A stretch of DNA of 64,000 nucleotides from Pirellulales bacterium (GCA_016936015.1 JAFGPV010000085.1:18963-82962); one strand, 5' to 3'; numbered from the stretch's first letter, positions 15,039-24,035 are shown. Numbers and translations: made by a program. Notes: a model not told the origin generated them from the letters alone.

Positions 15039-16406
15039 ATGTTACATCGTTTATGTAATAGTTTGTGTATTTTGTCTTTGGTATTCTCAGGCGTGGGTTC
15101 AGCCTCTGCCGTGCCGTTGTACAACATCACCGATCTTGGCACCCTGGGTGGTGTACTGAGTTTCGCCAGTGACATCAACAACAGCGGTCAGGTTGTGGGC
15201 GAGGCACGTGACGCCAGCAATCATACCCGTGCATTCCTCTACAGCAATGGGACGATGATTGATCTGGGTACAATAGGAGGTGATCCTAACCACAGTGAGA
15301 GTTTTGCTTACGGCATTAACACTGACGGGCAGGTGGTTGGCTACACATTGGTACAAGAGGGTAACATGCCTCCTACTTATGCTTTTCTATACGACCATGG
15401 AGATTTGATAAATCTGGGCACTCTGCCTGGCACTTCTTACACGAATAGTATGGCTCACGCTATAAATGATAGCGCCCAAGTAGTCGGGGTCAGTCTGATG
15501 GGCTCCAGTGGTGGAAGACCTATTTATCACGCATTTCTCTATATCAACGGAACGATGACTGACCTAGGCGCCCCAGTCGCCTTCCCCTCTTCCGTACCAT
15601 ATGCAATAAACAACAATGGCCAAGTAGTTGGTTCCATGACGAATAATACTTCAAATATCACTCACGCCTTTTTTTATAACAACGGGAGCATGATCGACAT
15701 GGGAACTCTTCCCGGCGATACTTTAAGTGAGGCTGTAGCGATCAACAACAACGGCCAAGTGGTTGGCACCTCTTCTGCAACTAATCAGCATGCGTTTCTT
15801 TATGCCAATGGAACGATGACCGGTCTAGGCACTCTAACGGGATTTTCACGCAGCTTTGCACGTGACATTAACAATGGCGGCAAAATCGTTGGCGATGTCG
15901 CCACCGCTGATTTTTCGACAAGACGCGCTGTTCTTTATTCCGGTGGGACAATCACCGACTTGAACAGTCTCATCAATCCAGATTTAGGTTGGAGTCTTGG
16001 TAGAGCGGACGCTATCAACGATTCCGGGTGGATCGTTGGCACGGGCCAACATAATGGAAATACCCGTGCCTTTCTTCTAATCCCCATCCCCGAACCCTCC
16101 ACTTTTGCCCTCCTCGGCATTGGTGCTCTCGGTCTTTTTACTTACGCTTGGCGAAGGCGGAAGGAGCTTCATAACCAGCATTCGACGATTCTGGCAATAA
16201 TCGTTGTATTAATTGCTGGTTCGGCACGGGCTGACGTGTTTAATATGGGCGGCACCCGCGACCCCGTTACGGGAACATGGACAGGATTAGCGAGTCTGGA
16301 GTTCGTCACCATAGATGATCCCGGCAATGTAGCGGATACGTCAGGTTATGGCTCAGTCCCCTACGTCTACCAAATGCGGAGTTCCGGAGGGGGACATCAT
16401 ACATAA
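15039..16406 (+). CDS. HAF-repeat PEP-CTERM protein fused to the truncated start of a second secreted protein
   Basis: 455 codons; ATG 15039 is preceded by GAGGGAG 7 bases away. Residues 1-25 are a signal peptide. Residues 30-345 contain about seven HAF-type units of the form HAFLYxNGxMxDLGTL followed by AxxINNxGQVVG. A PEP-CTERM sorting signal follows: PEPS at residue 351, then a hydrophobic stretch ending AWRRRK near 377. Normally the protein would end there and be processed by exosortase. Instead the frame runs on into what looks like a new signal peptide (STILAIIVVLIAGSARA) and the beginning of a formylglycine-generating-enzyme-like secreted protein (LEFVTIDDPGNVADTSGYGS). It is cut off after VPYVYQM next to a transposase remnant. 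Base composition is clearly lower in GC than the neighbours. Confidence 0.8.
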   Translation: MLHRLCNSLCILSLVFSGVGSASAVPLYNITDLGTLGGVLSFASDINNSGQVVGEARDASNHTRAFLYSNGTMIDLGTIGGDPNHSESFAYGINTDGQVVGYTLVQEGNMPPTYAFLYDHGDLINLGTLPGTSYTNSMAHAINDSAQVVGVSLMGSSGGRPIYHAFLYINGTMTDLGAPVAFPSSVPYAINNNGQVVGSMTNNTSNITHAFFYNNGSMIDMGTLPGDTLSEAVAINNNGQVVGTSSATNQHAFLYANGTMTGLGTLTGFSRSFARDINNGGKIVGDVATADFSTRRAVLYSGGTITDLNSLINPDLGWSLGRADAINDSGWIVGTGQHNGNTRAFLLIPIPEPSTFALLGIGALGLFTYAWRRRKELHNQHSTILAIIVVLIAGSARADVFNMGGTRDPVTGTWTGLASLEFVTIDDPGNVADTSGYGSVPYVYQMRSSGGGHHT

Positions 16407-16679
16407 TTATCGGCTCATCCTTCGTTTGGGACCGGGTTTTTGTCGTCGCAAGACGCGCCCAAGGTTCTTTTCCAATCGCTTCTGGAACTCCTCGTCGCCG
16501 AGGACCCAACCCGTGCGCTCGTGTTGAATTACGGACCCTTCCTCGCGGCACCACTCGGCCATCAACTCCAAGTACGCTGCATAGTCTTCCTCGTTGAAAA
16601 AGGTCTGCTGCCGGCGATTGCCGCGCTGGGTGATGAGATGCGTCATGCCAGAAATGACCACTCGTGCCAATCGAGCCAT
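16407..16679 (-). pseudogene. RAYT transposase with internal deletion
   Basis: It starts MARLARVVISGMTHLITQRG, continues NRRQQTFFNEEDYAAYLELM as in IS200/Y1 RAYT proteins, then jumps to a C-terminal tail (LGDEEFQKRLEKNLGRVLRR). The 90-residue frame lacks the HUH motif and the catalytic tyrosine region of a normal protein of about 220 residues, so it is inactive. It abuts the truncated end of the PEP-CTERM fusion gene on one side and the glnD stop on the other. Confidence 0.85.
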
Positions 16680-16718
16680 GCCCGGAGACTGCCAAATTCT
16701 GCATCGCGCGTCAATAGT
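16663..16718. repeat. RAYT 5' flank, copy 2, overlapping the glnD stop codon
   Basis: The second copy of the 56-base flank at 14627-14682. The glnD stop (16711-16713 on the minus strand) falls inside it, so the repeat has supplied the last codons of glnD. Confidence 0.85.
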
Positions 16719-19353
16719 TAGGTACTATGTCCCCCGATCTGTCGACCACGTTCAGCAGGCGGCGGCGGATGGCTTCGAGGCGCTGCGGATCGAGGATTTT
16801 CCGACACTGGTTGTCGGTGACGTAGAAGACGTCGACGACCTGGTCGAGATAGGTGCCGATCTTCGCCCGGCCGACGGACAGCTCCAGCTCGAACAGCGTC
16901 CGGGCGACGGCGTAGAGGAGGCCCGGGCGGTCGAGGGCGAAGATGTCGAGGATGGTGAAGAACTCGGAGGTGCTGTTGTCGGCCAGCACGCGGGTCTGGA
17001 CGCCGGGGGCCTTGAGGATGGGTTTGCCGGCCTGCCAGGTCCGCCGGAAGGTGGGCAATCCGCTTTCCGGATTTTTCAATGATTGCACCAAGGCCCCGGC
17101 AACTTGCTGAAAACGGTCCGGTGGCGGCTTGGCGTCGAAATCGGGATCGCGGACCCAAAAGCGGTCCAGCACCAGCCCGTCGGAAAAGGTGTGGATCTGC
17201 GCCGAGCGGATCTCCAGCCCCTGACCCGTCAGTGCCCCGGTCAGGCGGTGGAAGATGCCGGCGGCCACCGTCTCGGAGGCGGCCACCGTGTACTGGCAGG
17301 TGTGGGTCTCGGGCAGATAGCCGCCCTGGGCGAAGACGTCCTCCGCGCAGCGGCCGTGCAGCAGGCGCAGATCGGCGGCGACTTGCTCGGGAGACGTGGC
17401 GTGGAGATAACTTTCCGGCAGACGCTCGATTTCGCGGCGGAACCAGGGATCGTCTTTTTCGGCGATTAAGCAATCTCCGGCCGCCTCCCGGCGCTGCCGG
17501 AAGATCTCCGCCAACGTGGTCTCCGGGCTGTCGCCGGCCAGGCACTGCATGGTGCGGTGATACAAATCGGTGAGGATCTCCTCCTTCCACCCGTCCCAGA
17601 CGCCGGGGCCCACGGCGGCCAGGTCGGCGGCGGTCAGAACGTAGAGCATCTGCAGCAGGTCGGGCGAACCGACCTGGACGGCCAGATCCAACGCCAGCCG
17701 CTCGTCGGCGGTGTCGCGGCGGAAGGCCAGGTGGTTCATCAGCATGTGCTTGTGGACCAGGAAGCGGAGGGTCTCGGCGTCGCGGGAGTCCAGGCCCAGG
17801 CATCGGGCCGCGGCGGCGGCGATGGGGATGCCCGCTTCGCGATGATCCTCCAGGCGTCCCTTGCCCAGGTCGTGCAGCAACAGCGCCAGGTGTAGAAGCC
17901 ACTTCGGCCGCAGGGGCCGATACACCCGGCCCAGCGGCCCGGCGTCCCGGCCGAACTCCGTGGCGCATTCCACGGCGCGGAGGCAGTGCTCGTCGACTGT
18001 GAACTTGTGATACTGGTTGAACTGCAACAGCCCGCGGGCGTGGGCCAACTCGGGAACGAACCGTTCCAGGAGGCCGGCGTCGTGCAGATCGCGCAGCAGC
18101 GGGCCCAACCGGGCGGGATGGTCCAGCAGGGAGAGGAAATGGCGGCAGGCCGCCGGCGCCGGCGGCTCGGTCGGCAACCGGGCCGCCTCCCGGCGGATGG
18201 CTTCCCAGGTGGCCGGGGTGATCGGCTGGTCGTGGAGGTTTGCCAGATCGACGAGGCGGACGACGGCGGTCAGGTCGCGGCCCAGGATTTTGGCCCGCCG
18301 GGAAGGCGTCCACAGTCCCAGCGGACCGGAGCGGATGCCCTCCTCCACGCGGCGTCCCAGCGCCGTGGTGACGACGCCCGTCAGCCGGCCGTGCGTCCTG
18401 GCCTGGAGTGCAAACCGCTGCGCCGCGTGCTGCACGGCACGGGTGTGGCGGAAATACTCGCGCATCAACTGCTCGACCGGCAGCAGGCCCTCCTGCGGCA
18501 CGTAGCCCCGCAGGGCGGCAATCCGCAGTTGCTCGGCCCGGCTGAGGACGTCGGTCGGCTGTCCGGCGTGAAAGTGTAACTCGTTCCGCAGCCGGAGCAG
18601 GAACTCCCGGGCCTGGCGGAGGACCTGGCCGTCTTCCTCGCTCAGCGCGCCCCGTTCGACGAGCGACTCCAGTTCCGGCGTGCCGTAGCGGACGCTGCCG
18701 ATCCAACGGATCAACTGCAAATCGCGGAGCGTCCCGCCGGAGCGTTTGACGTTCGGTTCCAGGAGGAACGGCGTGTCGCCGAAGCGGATTCGTTCTTCCC
18801 GCCGGGCGCGGTCGAAGGCGGCGGCCAGGGACCGTCCGCGGCGGCGGACCTTCCGCAGAAACCGCTCCTGATAGTCGGCGAACAACCGCGTGTCGCCGCA
18901 AACCAGCCGCGATTCCAGGAGCGAGGTGCAGATCGACGGATCCTGCAGGGCCAGGCGGCAGGCCTGGTCGGGGGTGCGGACGCTGTGGCCGAGGATCAAC
19001 CCGGCGTCGAACACGTCGCGCAGCAGCCGTTGGACGAAGGGGGCGATCCGCCGTCCGGCGCTCGAGGGATGGAGGATCATCAAGTCGACGTCGCTGTAGG
19101 GAGCGACGTCGCGGCGGCCGGAGCCGGCGTGGGCGACCACGGCCATCCGCTTAAGCAGCCCGGCCGGGCCCGACTCGCCCAGATCGTCCAAGGCGGCGTC
19201 GATCAATCCGATGAGGATTTCCTCGCGGAGTTGTGCGAGCCGGGCGCAGACTTCCCCGCCCAAGCCCCCTGCCTGGTGAAACTGACGGATCAGCGCCCGG
19301 CCTTCGATCAGCCGTTGTCCGGCCGCCAGGACGTGGGGACGGAGGGTGGACAT
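16711..19353 (-). CDS. glnD: [Protein-PII] uridylyltransferase / uridylyl-removing enzyme
   Basis: An 880-residue bifunctional nitrogen sensor of full family length. The nucleotidyltransferase domain carries AHAGSGRRDVAPYSDVDLMI (about residues 74-93) with the two metal-binding aspartates. The HD hydrolase domain has VDEHCLRAVE and LALLLHDLGKG near residues 450-500. Two C-terminal ACT domains bind glutamine; the second is readable as FFTILDIFALDRPGLLYAVA. It uridylylates PII when glutamine is low and removes UMP when it is high. It lies directly downstream of glnB and amtB on the same strand (9-base gap to glnB). Its last codons fall in a RAYT-flank repeat, so the tail may be altered by a few residues. 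Confidence 0.96.
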   Translation of the reverse strand: MSTLRPHVLAAGQRLIEGRALIRQFHQAGGLGGEVCARLAQLREEILIGLIDAALDDLGESGPAGLLKRMAVVAHAGSGRRDVAPYSDVDLMILHPSSAGRRIAPFVQRLLRDVFDAGLILGHSVRTPDQACRLALQDPSICTSLLESRLVCGDTRLFADYQERFLRKVRRRGRSLAAAFDRARREERIRFGDTPFLLEPNVKRSGGTLRDLQLIRWIGSVRYGTPELESLVERGALSEEDGQVLRQAREFLLRLRNELHFHAGQPTDVLSRAEQLRIAALRGYVPQEGLLPVEQLMREYFRHTRAVQHAAQRFALQARTHGRLTGVVTTALGRRVEEGIRSGPLGLWTPSRRAKILGRDLTAVVRLVDLANLHDQPITPATWEAIRREAARLPTEPPAPAACRHFLSLLDHPARLGPLLRDLHDAGLLERFVPELAHARGLLQFNQYHKFTVDEHCLRAVECATEFGRDAGPLGRVYRPLRPKWLLHLALLLHDLGKGRLEDHREAGIPIAAAAARCLGLDSRDAETLRFLVHKHMLMNHLAFRRDTADERLALDLAVQVGSPDLLQMLYVLTAADLAAVGPGVWDGWKEEILTDLYHRTMQCLAGDSPETTLAEIFRQRREAAGDCLIAEKDDPWFRREIERLPESYLHATSPEQVAADLRLLHGRCAEDVFAQGGYLPETHTCQYTVAASETVAAGIFHRLTGALTGQGLEIRSAQIHTFSDGLVLDRFWVRDPDFDAKPPPDRFQQVAGALVQSLKNPESGLPTFRRTWQAGKPILKAPGVQTRVLADNSTSEFFTILDIFALDRPGLLYAVARTLFELELSVGRAKIGTYLDQVVDVFYVTDNQCRKILDPQRLEAIRRRLLNVVDRSGDIVPNY

Positions 19354-19362
19354 GGGAGGAAA

Positions 19363-19701
19363 TTAGATGGCGTTTTCGCCCGACTCGCCGGTGCGGATCC
19401 GCACCACTTCGCTCAGGTCGGAGACCCACAGTTTGCCGTCGCCCACCTCGCCGGTCCGGGAGGCGCGGAGCACCGCGTCGAGGACGGCCGGCAGCTTGGC
19501 GTCGGGAACCACGACCTCGATCTTGATCTTGGGAATGAAGTCGACCTGGTATTCCGTGCCGCGGTAGGTTTCGGTGTGGCCTTTCTGGCGGCCGAAACCG
19601 CGGACCTCGGTGATCGTCATGCCCGCAATCCCTTGTTCCGTCAGGGCGTTTTTTACGTCCTCCAGCTTGAAATGCCGGATGACCGCTTCCACTTTTTTCA
19701 T
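19363..19701 (-). CDS. glnB: Nitrogen regulatory protein P-II
   Basis: A 112-residue PII protein starting MKKVEAVIRHFKLEDVKNAL at ATG 19699-19701. The much longer open frame upstream is read from inside amtB and is not used. The T-loop contains Tyr51 (TYRGTEYQVDF), the uridylylation target of GlnD. The C-terminal signature GEVGDGKLWVSDLSEVVRIRTGE is the ATP/2-oxoglutarate site. PII signals nitrogen and energy status and plugs the AmtB channel. It sits between amtB and glnD, and by position it could equally be called glnK. A GGAG Shine-Dalgarno sequence is upstream. Confidence 0.96.
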   Translation of the reverse strand: MKKVEAVIRHFKLEDVKNALTEQGIAGMTITEVRGFGRQKGHTETYRGTEYQVDFIPKIKIEVVVPDAKLPAVLDAVLRASRTGEVGDGKLWVSDLSEVVRIRTGESGENAI

Positions 19702-19799
19702 AGGGAGTGCTCCTCGATTGTCGGTGCGGCCTCGCGGGGACGGTCCCGGCCGACATGGAACGTTTTCCGAGTATAGGGAGAAAACATGGAATTGTCCAG

Positions 19800-21218
19800 T
19801 TAAATAAAAATGTATCCTTCCTCGCCGTGCTGGCTGAAGTCGAGGCCTTCGATCTCGGCTTGCCGCGTAACGCGGAGTCCGATTGCGGCGTCGAGGAGTT
19901 TGAGGATTGCGAAAGTCACGACGACGGCCAACACCCAGGTGACCGCCACGGCGAGCAGTTGCGCCGCCATCACGCGGCCGCCCTCCAGCAGCCCCAGCGG
20001 TTGGTCGATGAAGGCGCCGGTGGCCCGGGTGGCGAACACGCCGGTGAGTATCGCGCCGAGGGTCCCGCCCACCCCGTGCACGCCGAAGGCGTCGAGCGAA
20101 TCGTCGTAGCCGAACCGGGACTTGATCGCCGTGCAGGCCAGGTAGCAGACCACGCCCACGGCCGCGCCCATCAGCAGGGCGGGCATGGGGGTGACGAATC
20201 CGGCGGCGGGCGTGACGCACACCAATCCGGCGACCACGCCGGAACACGTTCCGAGGACGGTTGGTTTGCCGCGGACGATCCATTCCACCCCGGCCCAGGT
20301 CAGACCGGCCGCGGCGGCGGCCAGGTGCGTGGCGGCAAAGGCGCTGGCGGCCAGTCCGTTGGCGGCCAGGGCGCTGCCGGCGTTGAAGCCGAACCACCCG
20401 ACCCAGAGCAACGCCGCGCCGATGGCGGTGTACGTCAGGTTATGGGGCGGCATCGGTTCGCTGCCGTAGCCCAGCCGCTTGCCGAGGACCAGGGCGCAAA
20501 TCAAGGCGGACACGCCGGAGCTGATATGCACCACGGTCCCGCCGGCGAAGTCCAAGGCCCCGCCGGCCCAGGCGTTCGGGCTGCCGTATTGCAAAACCCC
20601 CCCGCCCCAGACCGCGTGGCACAAGGGACAGTAGACCAGCGTGCCCCAGAGGATCATGAACACGACCATCGCGCTGAACTTCATCCGCTCGGCGAACGCG
20701 CCGCAGATCAGCGCCGGCGTGATGATGAAAAACATCCCCTGGAAGAGCATGTGCGTCAGCCGGGGGATCGTCAGGGCGGGATGCAGCGGGATCACGGATT
20801 GACCGTCTTTCCATTCCGCTTGAACGCCCCGCATCCACAGGTGGTCGAGACTGCCGATCCATTTCGGGGGAGTTCTGATCGCGTCGCCGCCGAAGCCGAG
20901 CGTGTAGCCGTACAACACCCAGATGACCGACATTAAGCACATCAAGAAGACGCACTGCATCATGACGCCCAGCACATTCTTCTTCCGGACCAGGCCGCTG
21001 TAGAAAAAGGCCAAGCCGGGGGCGGTCATCAGCAACACCAGCGCAGAACTGGTCAGCATCCAGGCGTTATCGCCGTGGTCCACCGCGGGGGCGGGCGCCG
21101 CGGAGGCGACTTCCAACGCCGGTTCCTCGACGGCTAGGGCGGGCGAATTCCCCCAAAAAAAGAAAACGCAGACGAAAAACGCCACGCTCAACAGCCAGCC
21201 AATCCTTCGGTTTTTCAT
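19800..21218 (-). CDS. amtB: Ammonium transporter
   Basis: A 472-residue Amt family protein. An N-terminal signal-like helix and a Pro/Ala-rich periplasmic stretch (to about residue 45) precede eleven membrane helices. Family landmarks are DNAWMLTSSALVLLMTAPGLAFFYSGLVR, the pore histidine region FAGGTVVHISSGVSAL, the second histidine region DDSLDAFGVHGVGGTLGAIL, and LLWVGWFGFNAGSALAANGLAA. It conducts ammonia/ammonium and is gated by PII. First gene of amtB-glnB-glnD. A sigma-54 or NtrC site was not recognised upstream. Confidence 0.96.
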   Translation of the reverse strand: MKNRRIGWLLSVAFFVCVFFFWGNSPALAVEEPALEVASAAPAPAVDHGDNAWMLTSSALVLLMTAPGLAFFYSGLVRKKNVLGVMMQCVFLMCLMSVIWVLYGYTLGFGGDAIRTPPKWIGSLDHLWMRGVQAEWKDGQSVIPLHPALTIPRLTHMLFQGMFFIITPALICGAFAERMKFSAMVVFMILWGTLVYCPLCHAVWGGGVLQYGSPNAWAGGALDFAGGTVVHISSGVSALICALVLGKRLGYGSEPMPPHNLTYTAIGAALLWVGWFGFNAGSALAANGLAASAFAATHLAAAAAGLTWAGVEWIVRGKPTVLGTCSGVVAGLVCVTPAAGFVTPMPALLMGAAVGVVCYLACTAIKSRFGYDDSLDAFGVHGVGGTLGAILTGVFATRATGAFIDQPLGLLEGGRVMAAQLLAVAVTWVLAVVVTFAILKLLDAAIGLRVTRQAEIEGLDFSQHGEEGYIFI

Positions 21219-21513
21219 CAGATGAAGCCTCTATTCGAGAGATGCACTATTGGGGAGTCGTATGGGGAGATTAAAAATCAACAAGCAGGGGCAATCTTTA
21301 TGCCAATGGATGAAATCATCACCATTGAAAGAGAAAAAAACTCGCAGAGATAAGCAGTTGAAAAGAGTTTATAAGCAATGGATGGGGGATCCATCAAGAT
21401 ATTCCCACCCTTCATTGCACGGACAATGGGCATTCTGTGCCGATATTTTAGGCACCGATAAAATGGGCTTTTTTACAGCGTAAACCTAGCAGCAGGCACA
21501 AGTCGAATGCAGG
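21219..21513. other. AT-rich intergenic region upstream of amtB
   Basis: About 295 bases between divergently placed minus-strand genes, holding the amtB leader. An open frame at 21250-21483 is Lys-rich with no Shine-Dalgarno support and is not credited. Confidence 0.5.
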
Positions 21514-22059
21514 CTACGGTTTCCGCCAAGGAGAATCGGCCACGCCGGAGCGTTGATTGGCAGAGCGGGCCAGCACGAAAAACAGATCGCTCAGACGGTT
21601 GACGTACGCCAGAAGCAGGTCGGAGACGCCGCCCGGCTCCGCCGCGGCCAGGGCCACGACCGCCCGCTCGGCCCGACGGCAGACCGTCCGCGCCCAGTGG
21701 AACAAAGCCCCTCCGCGGGTCCCGCCGGGGAGGATGAAACCGGAGATCGGGGATGTTTCTGCCGTGAATTGATCGATGGCCCCTTCCAGGCGCTGGATCT
21801 CCGATTCCGTCAACCGGGTGGGAGATCCCGCCGACGCCCCGACCGCCAGATCCGCGCCGGCGGAAAACAAGTCGTTTTGGATCTGCTCCAAGAGCCGATC
21901 CACCTCCGGAGGAAAACCTTCGACGCGGATCAGCCCCAGTACGGCATTCAACTCGTCCACCGCGCCGCAGGCATCTACCCGCGGATGGTTCTTCTTGACG
22001 CGTCGGCCGCCGGGTAGCGCCGTTTCCCCCCCGTCGCCGGTCCGGGTATAGATCTTCAT
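21514..22059 (-). CDS. Corrinoid adenosyltransferase, PduO type (ATP:cob(I)alamin)
   Basis: A 181-residue protein starting MKIYTRTGDGGETALPGGRR, the standard opening of PduO/MMAB-type adenosyltransferases. It continues VDACGAVDELNAVLGLIR, and the C-terminal ATP/cobalamin site reads GGTRGGALFHWARTVCRRAERAVV followed by LLAYVNRLSDLFFVLAR. It transfers the adenosyl group of ATP to reduced cobalamin, making coenzyme B12. The start is the ATG at 22057-22059; upstream open codons are non-native. It is divergent from a UroD-family gene 73 bases away, which often handles corrinoid methyl transfer, so a shared promoter region is likely. Confidence 0.95.
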   Translation of the reverse strand: MKIYTRTGDGGETALPGGRRVKKNHPRVDACGAVDELNAVLGLIRVEGFPPEVDRLLEQIQNDLFSAGADLAVGASAGSPTRLTESEIQRLEGAIDQFTAETSPISGFILPGGTRGGALFHWARTVCRRAERAVVALAAAEPGGVSDLLLAYVNRLSDLFFVLARSANQRSGVADSPWRKP

Positions 22060-22132
22060 GGGTCCATTCCTTCCGCCAAATGGATAAATTATATTACAAA
22101 AACCCGGATTAACCAGACGGAGTTGCGTCATC

Positions 22133-23260
22133 ATGTCTCTTGCCCAACAAAAAACCGAGCGGCTGCGGGCGGCTCTGAGCCACCGCGAAGGCGACCGCGT
22201 GCCGGTCGGCGAGTTCTTTTGGACCGGTTTCCTCAACCGCTGCAAGGCGAAGTACGGGAGCGATTTCGATCCCTACCGCCACTTCGACCTGGACTACGTG
22301 GTGCTGACGCCGAACATGGACCCAAAGATCCAGTCCTTCGAGATCCTCGAGCAGCGGGGGGAGGACATCGTGGTCAAGACCGGGTTCGGGGCGGTGATCC
22401 GTCGCCGGGGCGACCTGCCGATGCCGCATTACGAGGGCTTCGCCGTCCGTCGGCCGGAGGAGATGGCGGATTTTACCTTCGATCTGCCCGACGACCCGCG
22501 GCGGTTCTTCGCCGGCGGCGACGACCAGATCAACGGCGTCGGCGACGCCTTGCTGCGCGACCTGCCGGCCTGGGACCAACGGCTCCAGTCCTACGCCGGC
22601 GATTTCGCGCTGTTCGGCTCGGTGTGCGAACCCTACGAATATCTGTGGCGGATCATCGGCTCGGAGAACGCCCTCTACTGGATTGCTACCGACCCCGAGC
22701 GGCTGGAAGCGTTCGTCGACCGGATCGGGAAATTCCTGGTCGAGTTCACCAAGGCCCAGATCGCGGCCGGCAAAGGGCGGCTGTGCGGCATGTACTTCTG
22801 GGGCGACGTGGCCTACGTCAAGGGGATGCTCTTCGGCGCCCCGCGCTGGCGGACCCTGCTGAAACCGCACGTCCAGGCCTTGATTGCGCTGTGCCGCCGG
22901 CACAACCTGATGACCGTCTATCACGGCTGCGGCGACGCCCGGGCGATCTACGAGGATCTGATCGAGATCGGGCTGGACGGCTACAATCCGCTGGAGGCCA
23001 AGGCCCGGCTCGACGCCGTCGAGCTGAAGAAGCAGTACGCCGGGCGGCTGGCCTTTGTGGGCAACGTGGACGTCCGCGAGTTGGAGAGCGGCGATCCGCA
23101 TCGGATCGAGCGGGAAATCCGCTACAAGCTCCAGGCGGCCCGGGGCGGCGGCTGGGTCTGCCAGTCCGACCACTCCGTCACCAGCCGCGTCGCCCCCGAA
23201 AGCTACGAACTGGCCGTGCAAACGCTCCGCCGGTGGGGAAACTATCCCCTGCGGCTCTGA
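22133..23260 (+). CDS. Uroporphyrinogen decarboxylase (URO-D) family protein
   Basis: A 375-residue TIM-barrel protein of the URO-D superfamily. Landmarks are RLRAALSHREGDRVPVGEFF at the N-terminus, LCGMYFWGDVAYVKGMLFGA and PHVQALIALCRRHNLMTVYHGCGDA in the core, and LAFVGNVDVRELESGDPHRI with a C-terminal GGWVCQSDHSVTSRVAPESY. True HemE is about this size but has a different N-terminal NDRFLRALR-type pattern. The HGCGDA motif with nearby His/Cys is closer to the corrinoid/methyltransferase-like branch common in planctomycetes. The substrate is unknown; a methyltransferase role is inferred. The gene is divergent from the corrinoid adenosyltransferase. Confidence 0.85.
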   Translation: MSLAQQKTERLRAALSHREGDRVPVGEFFWTGFLNRCKAKYGSDFDPYRHFDLDYVVLTPNMDPKIQSFEILEQRGEDIVVKTGFGAVIRRRGDLPMPHYEGFAVRRPEEMADFTFDLPDDPRRFFAGGDDQINGVGDALLRDLPAWDQRLQSYAGDFALFGSVCEPYEYLWRIIGSENALYWIATDPERLEAFVDRIGKFLVEFTKAQIAAGKGRLCGMYFWGDVAYVKGMLFGAPRWRTLLKPHVQALIALCRRHNLMTVYHGCGDARAIYEDLIEIGLDGYNPLEAKARLDAVELKKQYAGRLAFVGNVDVRELESGDPHRIEREIRYKLQAARGGGWVCQSDHSVTSRVAPESYELAVQTLRRWGNYPLRL

Positions 23261-23265
23261 TCTGA

Positions 23266-23955
23266 TTATTCCTCCGTCACGGTGCCGGCCACCAGCGGCA
23301 GCCATTCCTGCACTCGGATATAATCCACGTAATCCTTGGGCGCCCGCCAACCGATCAGGTAGATCTGGTCGCCCGACTTGCGGTAAAGCACCTCGAAGAC
23401 GGCGTCCAGCGTTTTGTAAGTTTCCTTCCCCTGGGGATCGATATAGGCGAAATCCATCTTCGTCGTGCCGTGGATCTTGTTCCACTCGACGAAGGTTCCT
23501 TCAGGATTTTCGCCGGTGAAGATTTCAAGCGGGGAAATGCTATCAAACCCGTCGCTGAACGAATTATTGATCCCCTGCACCGTGCGCGGCGAGTCCTGCA
23601 ACATGCCGGCATAGATGTAATAGGGGGTCTTGTGTTTCGTGCTGTCTTCAACGAAGGCTTCGTAAGTGGCTTTCAGCCCGGGAAAATCGATTTTACCGGG
23701 TTTCAGCCGTTTTTTGTCCACGCTCCCTTCGCCCAGCAGGGTAAAACTGCTGGGCACCTTGGGCAAGCAGATCTTGAACGTGGCCCCCGGCACGGCCGCC
23801 GGAGAGTCGATCATGTTGAACCTCGAATTACCCTGGTTATTACGGACCCATTTACTCAACCGCACCTCGTACGAACTGGTGCCGCAACCGAGGAAACACG
23901 TCAGGGCAAAGAGAAAGAGTCCGCGGATCAGGGAATTGTGCGTGGAAATAACCAT
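23266..23955 (-). CDS. Hypothetical lipoprotein
   Basis: A 229-residue protein from ATG 23953-23955. The opening hydrophobic stretch LIRGLFLFALTCFLGC ends in a lipobox (FLGC), indicating a lipidated exported protein. The mature part has no recognised domain; it contains repeated aromatic strands (FAYIDPQGKETYKTLDAVFEVLYRKSGD) suggesting a beta-rich fold. Its stop is 5 bases from the convergent URO-D stop. A hairpin repeat (23970-24035) lies in its leader. Confidence 0.72.
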   Translation of the reverse strand: MVISTHNSLIRGLFLFALTCFLGCGTSSYEVRLSKWVRNNQGNSRFNMIDSPAAVPGATFKICLPKVPSSFTLLGEGSVDKKRLKPGKIDFPGLKATYEAFVEDSTKHKTPYYIYAGMLQDSPRTVQGINNSFSDGFDSISPLEIFTGENPEGTFVEWNKIHGTTKMDFAYIDPQGKETYKTLDAVFEVLYRKSGDQIYLIGWRAPKDYVDYIRVQEWLPLVAGTVTEE

Positions 23956-23969
23956 GAGCCTGAAAACAT

Positions 23970-24035
23970 TTAGCGGCCGCCGGCACGGCGGCCTGGGAAC
24001 TTGCGATGAACGGAGCCGCCGTACCGGCAGCTGCT
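23970..24035. repeat. TTTAGCGGCC-family hairpin
   Basis: AGCGGCCGCCGGCACGGCGG on the left pairs with GGAGCCGCCGTACCGGCAGC on the right around an 18-base loop. It shares its TTTAGCGGCC...GGCACGGCGGCC core with 29081-29151. It lies between the end of the Ycf48-like gene and the lipoprotein start. Confidence 0.8.

Noticed and set aside
19702..20397. In-frame upstream extension of glnB
   Set aside because: PII proteins start at MKKVEAVIRH; the extension lies inside amtB.
21250..21483. 77-codon plus-strand frame upstream of amtB
   Set aside because: It is Lys/Trp-rich in an AT-rich leader, with no Shine-Dalgarno support or homology signature.
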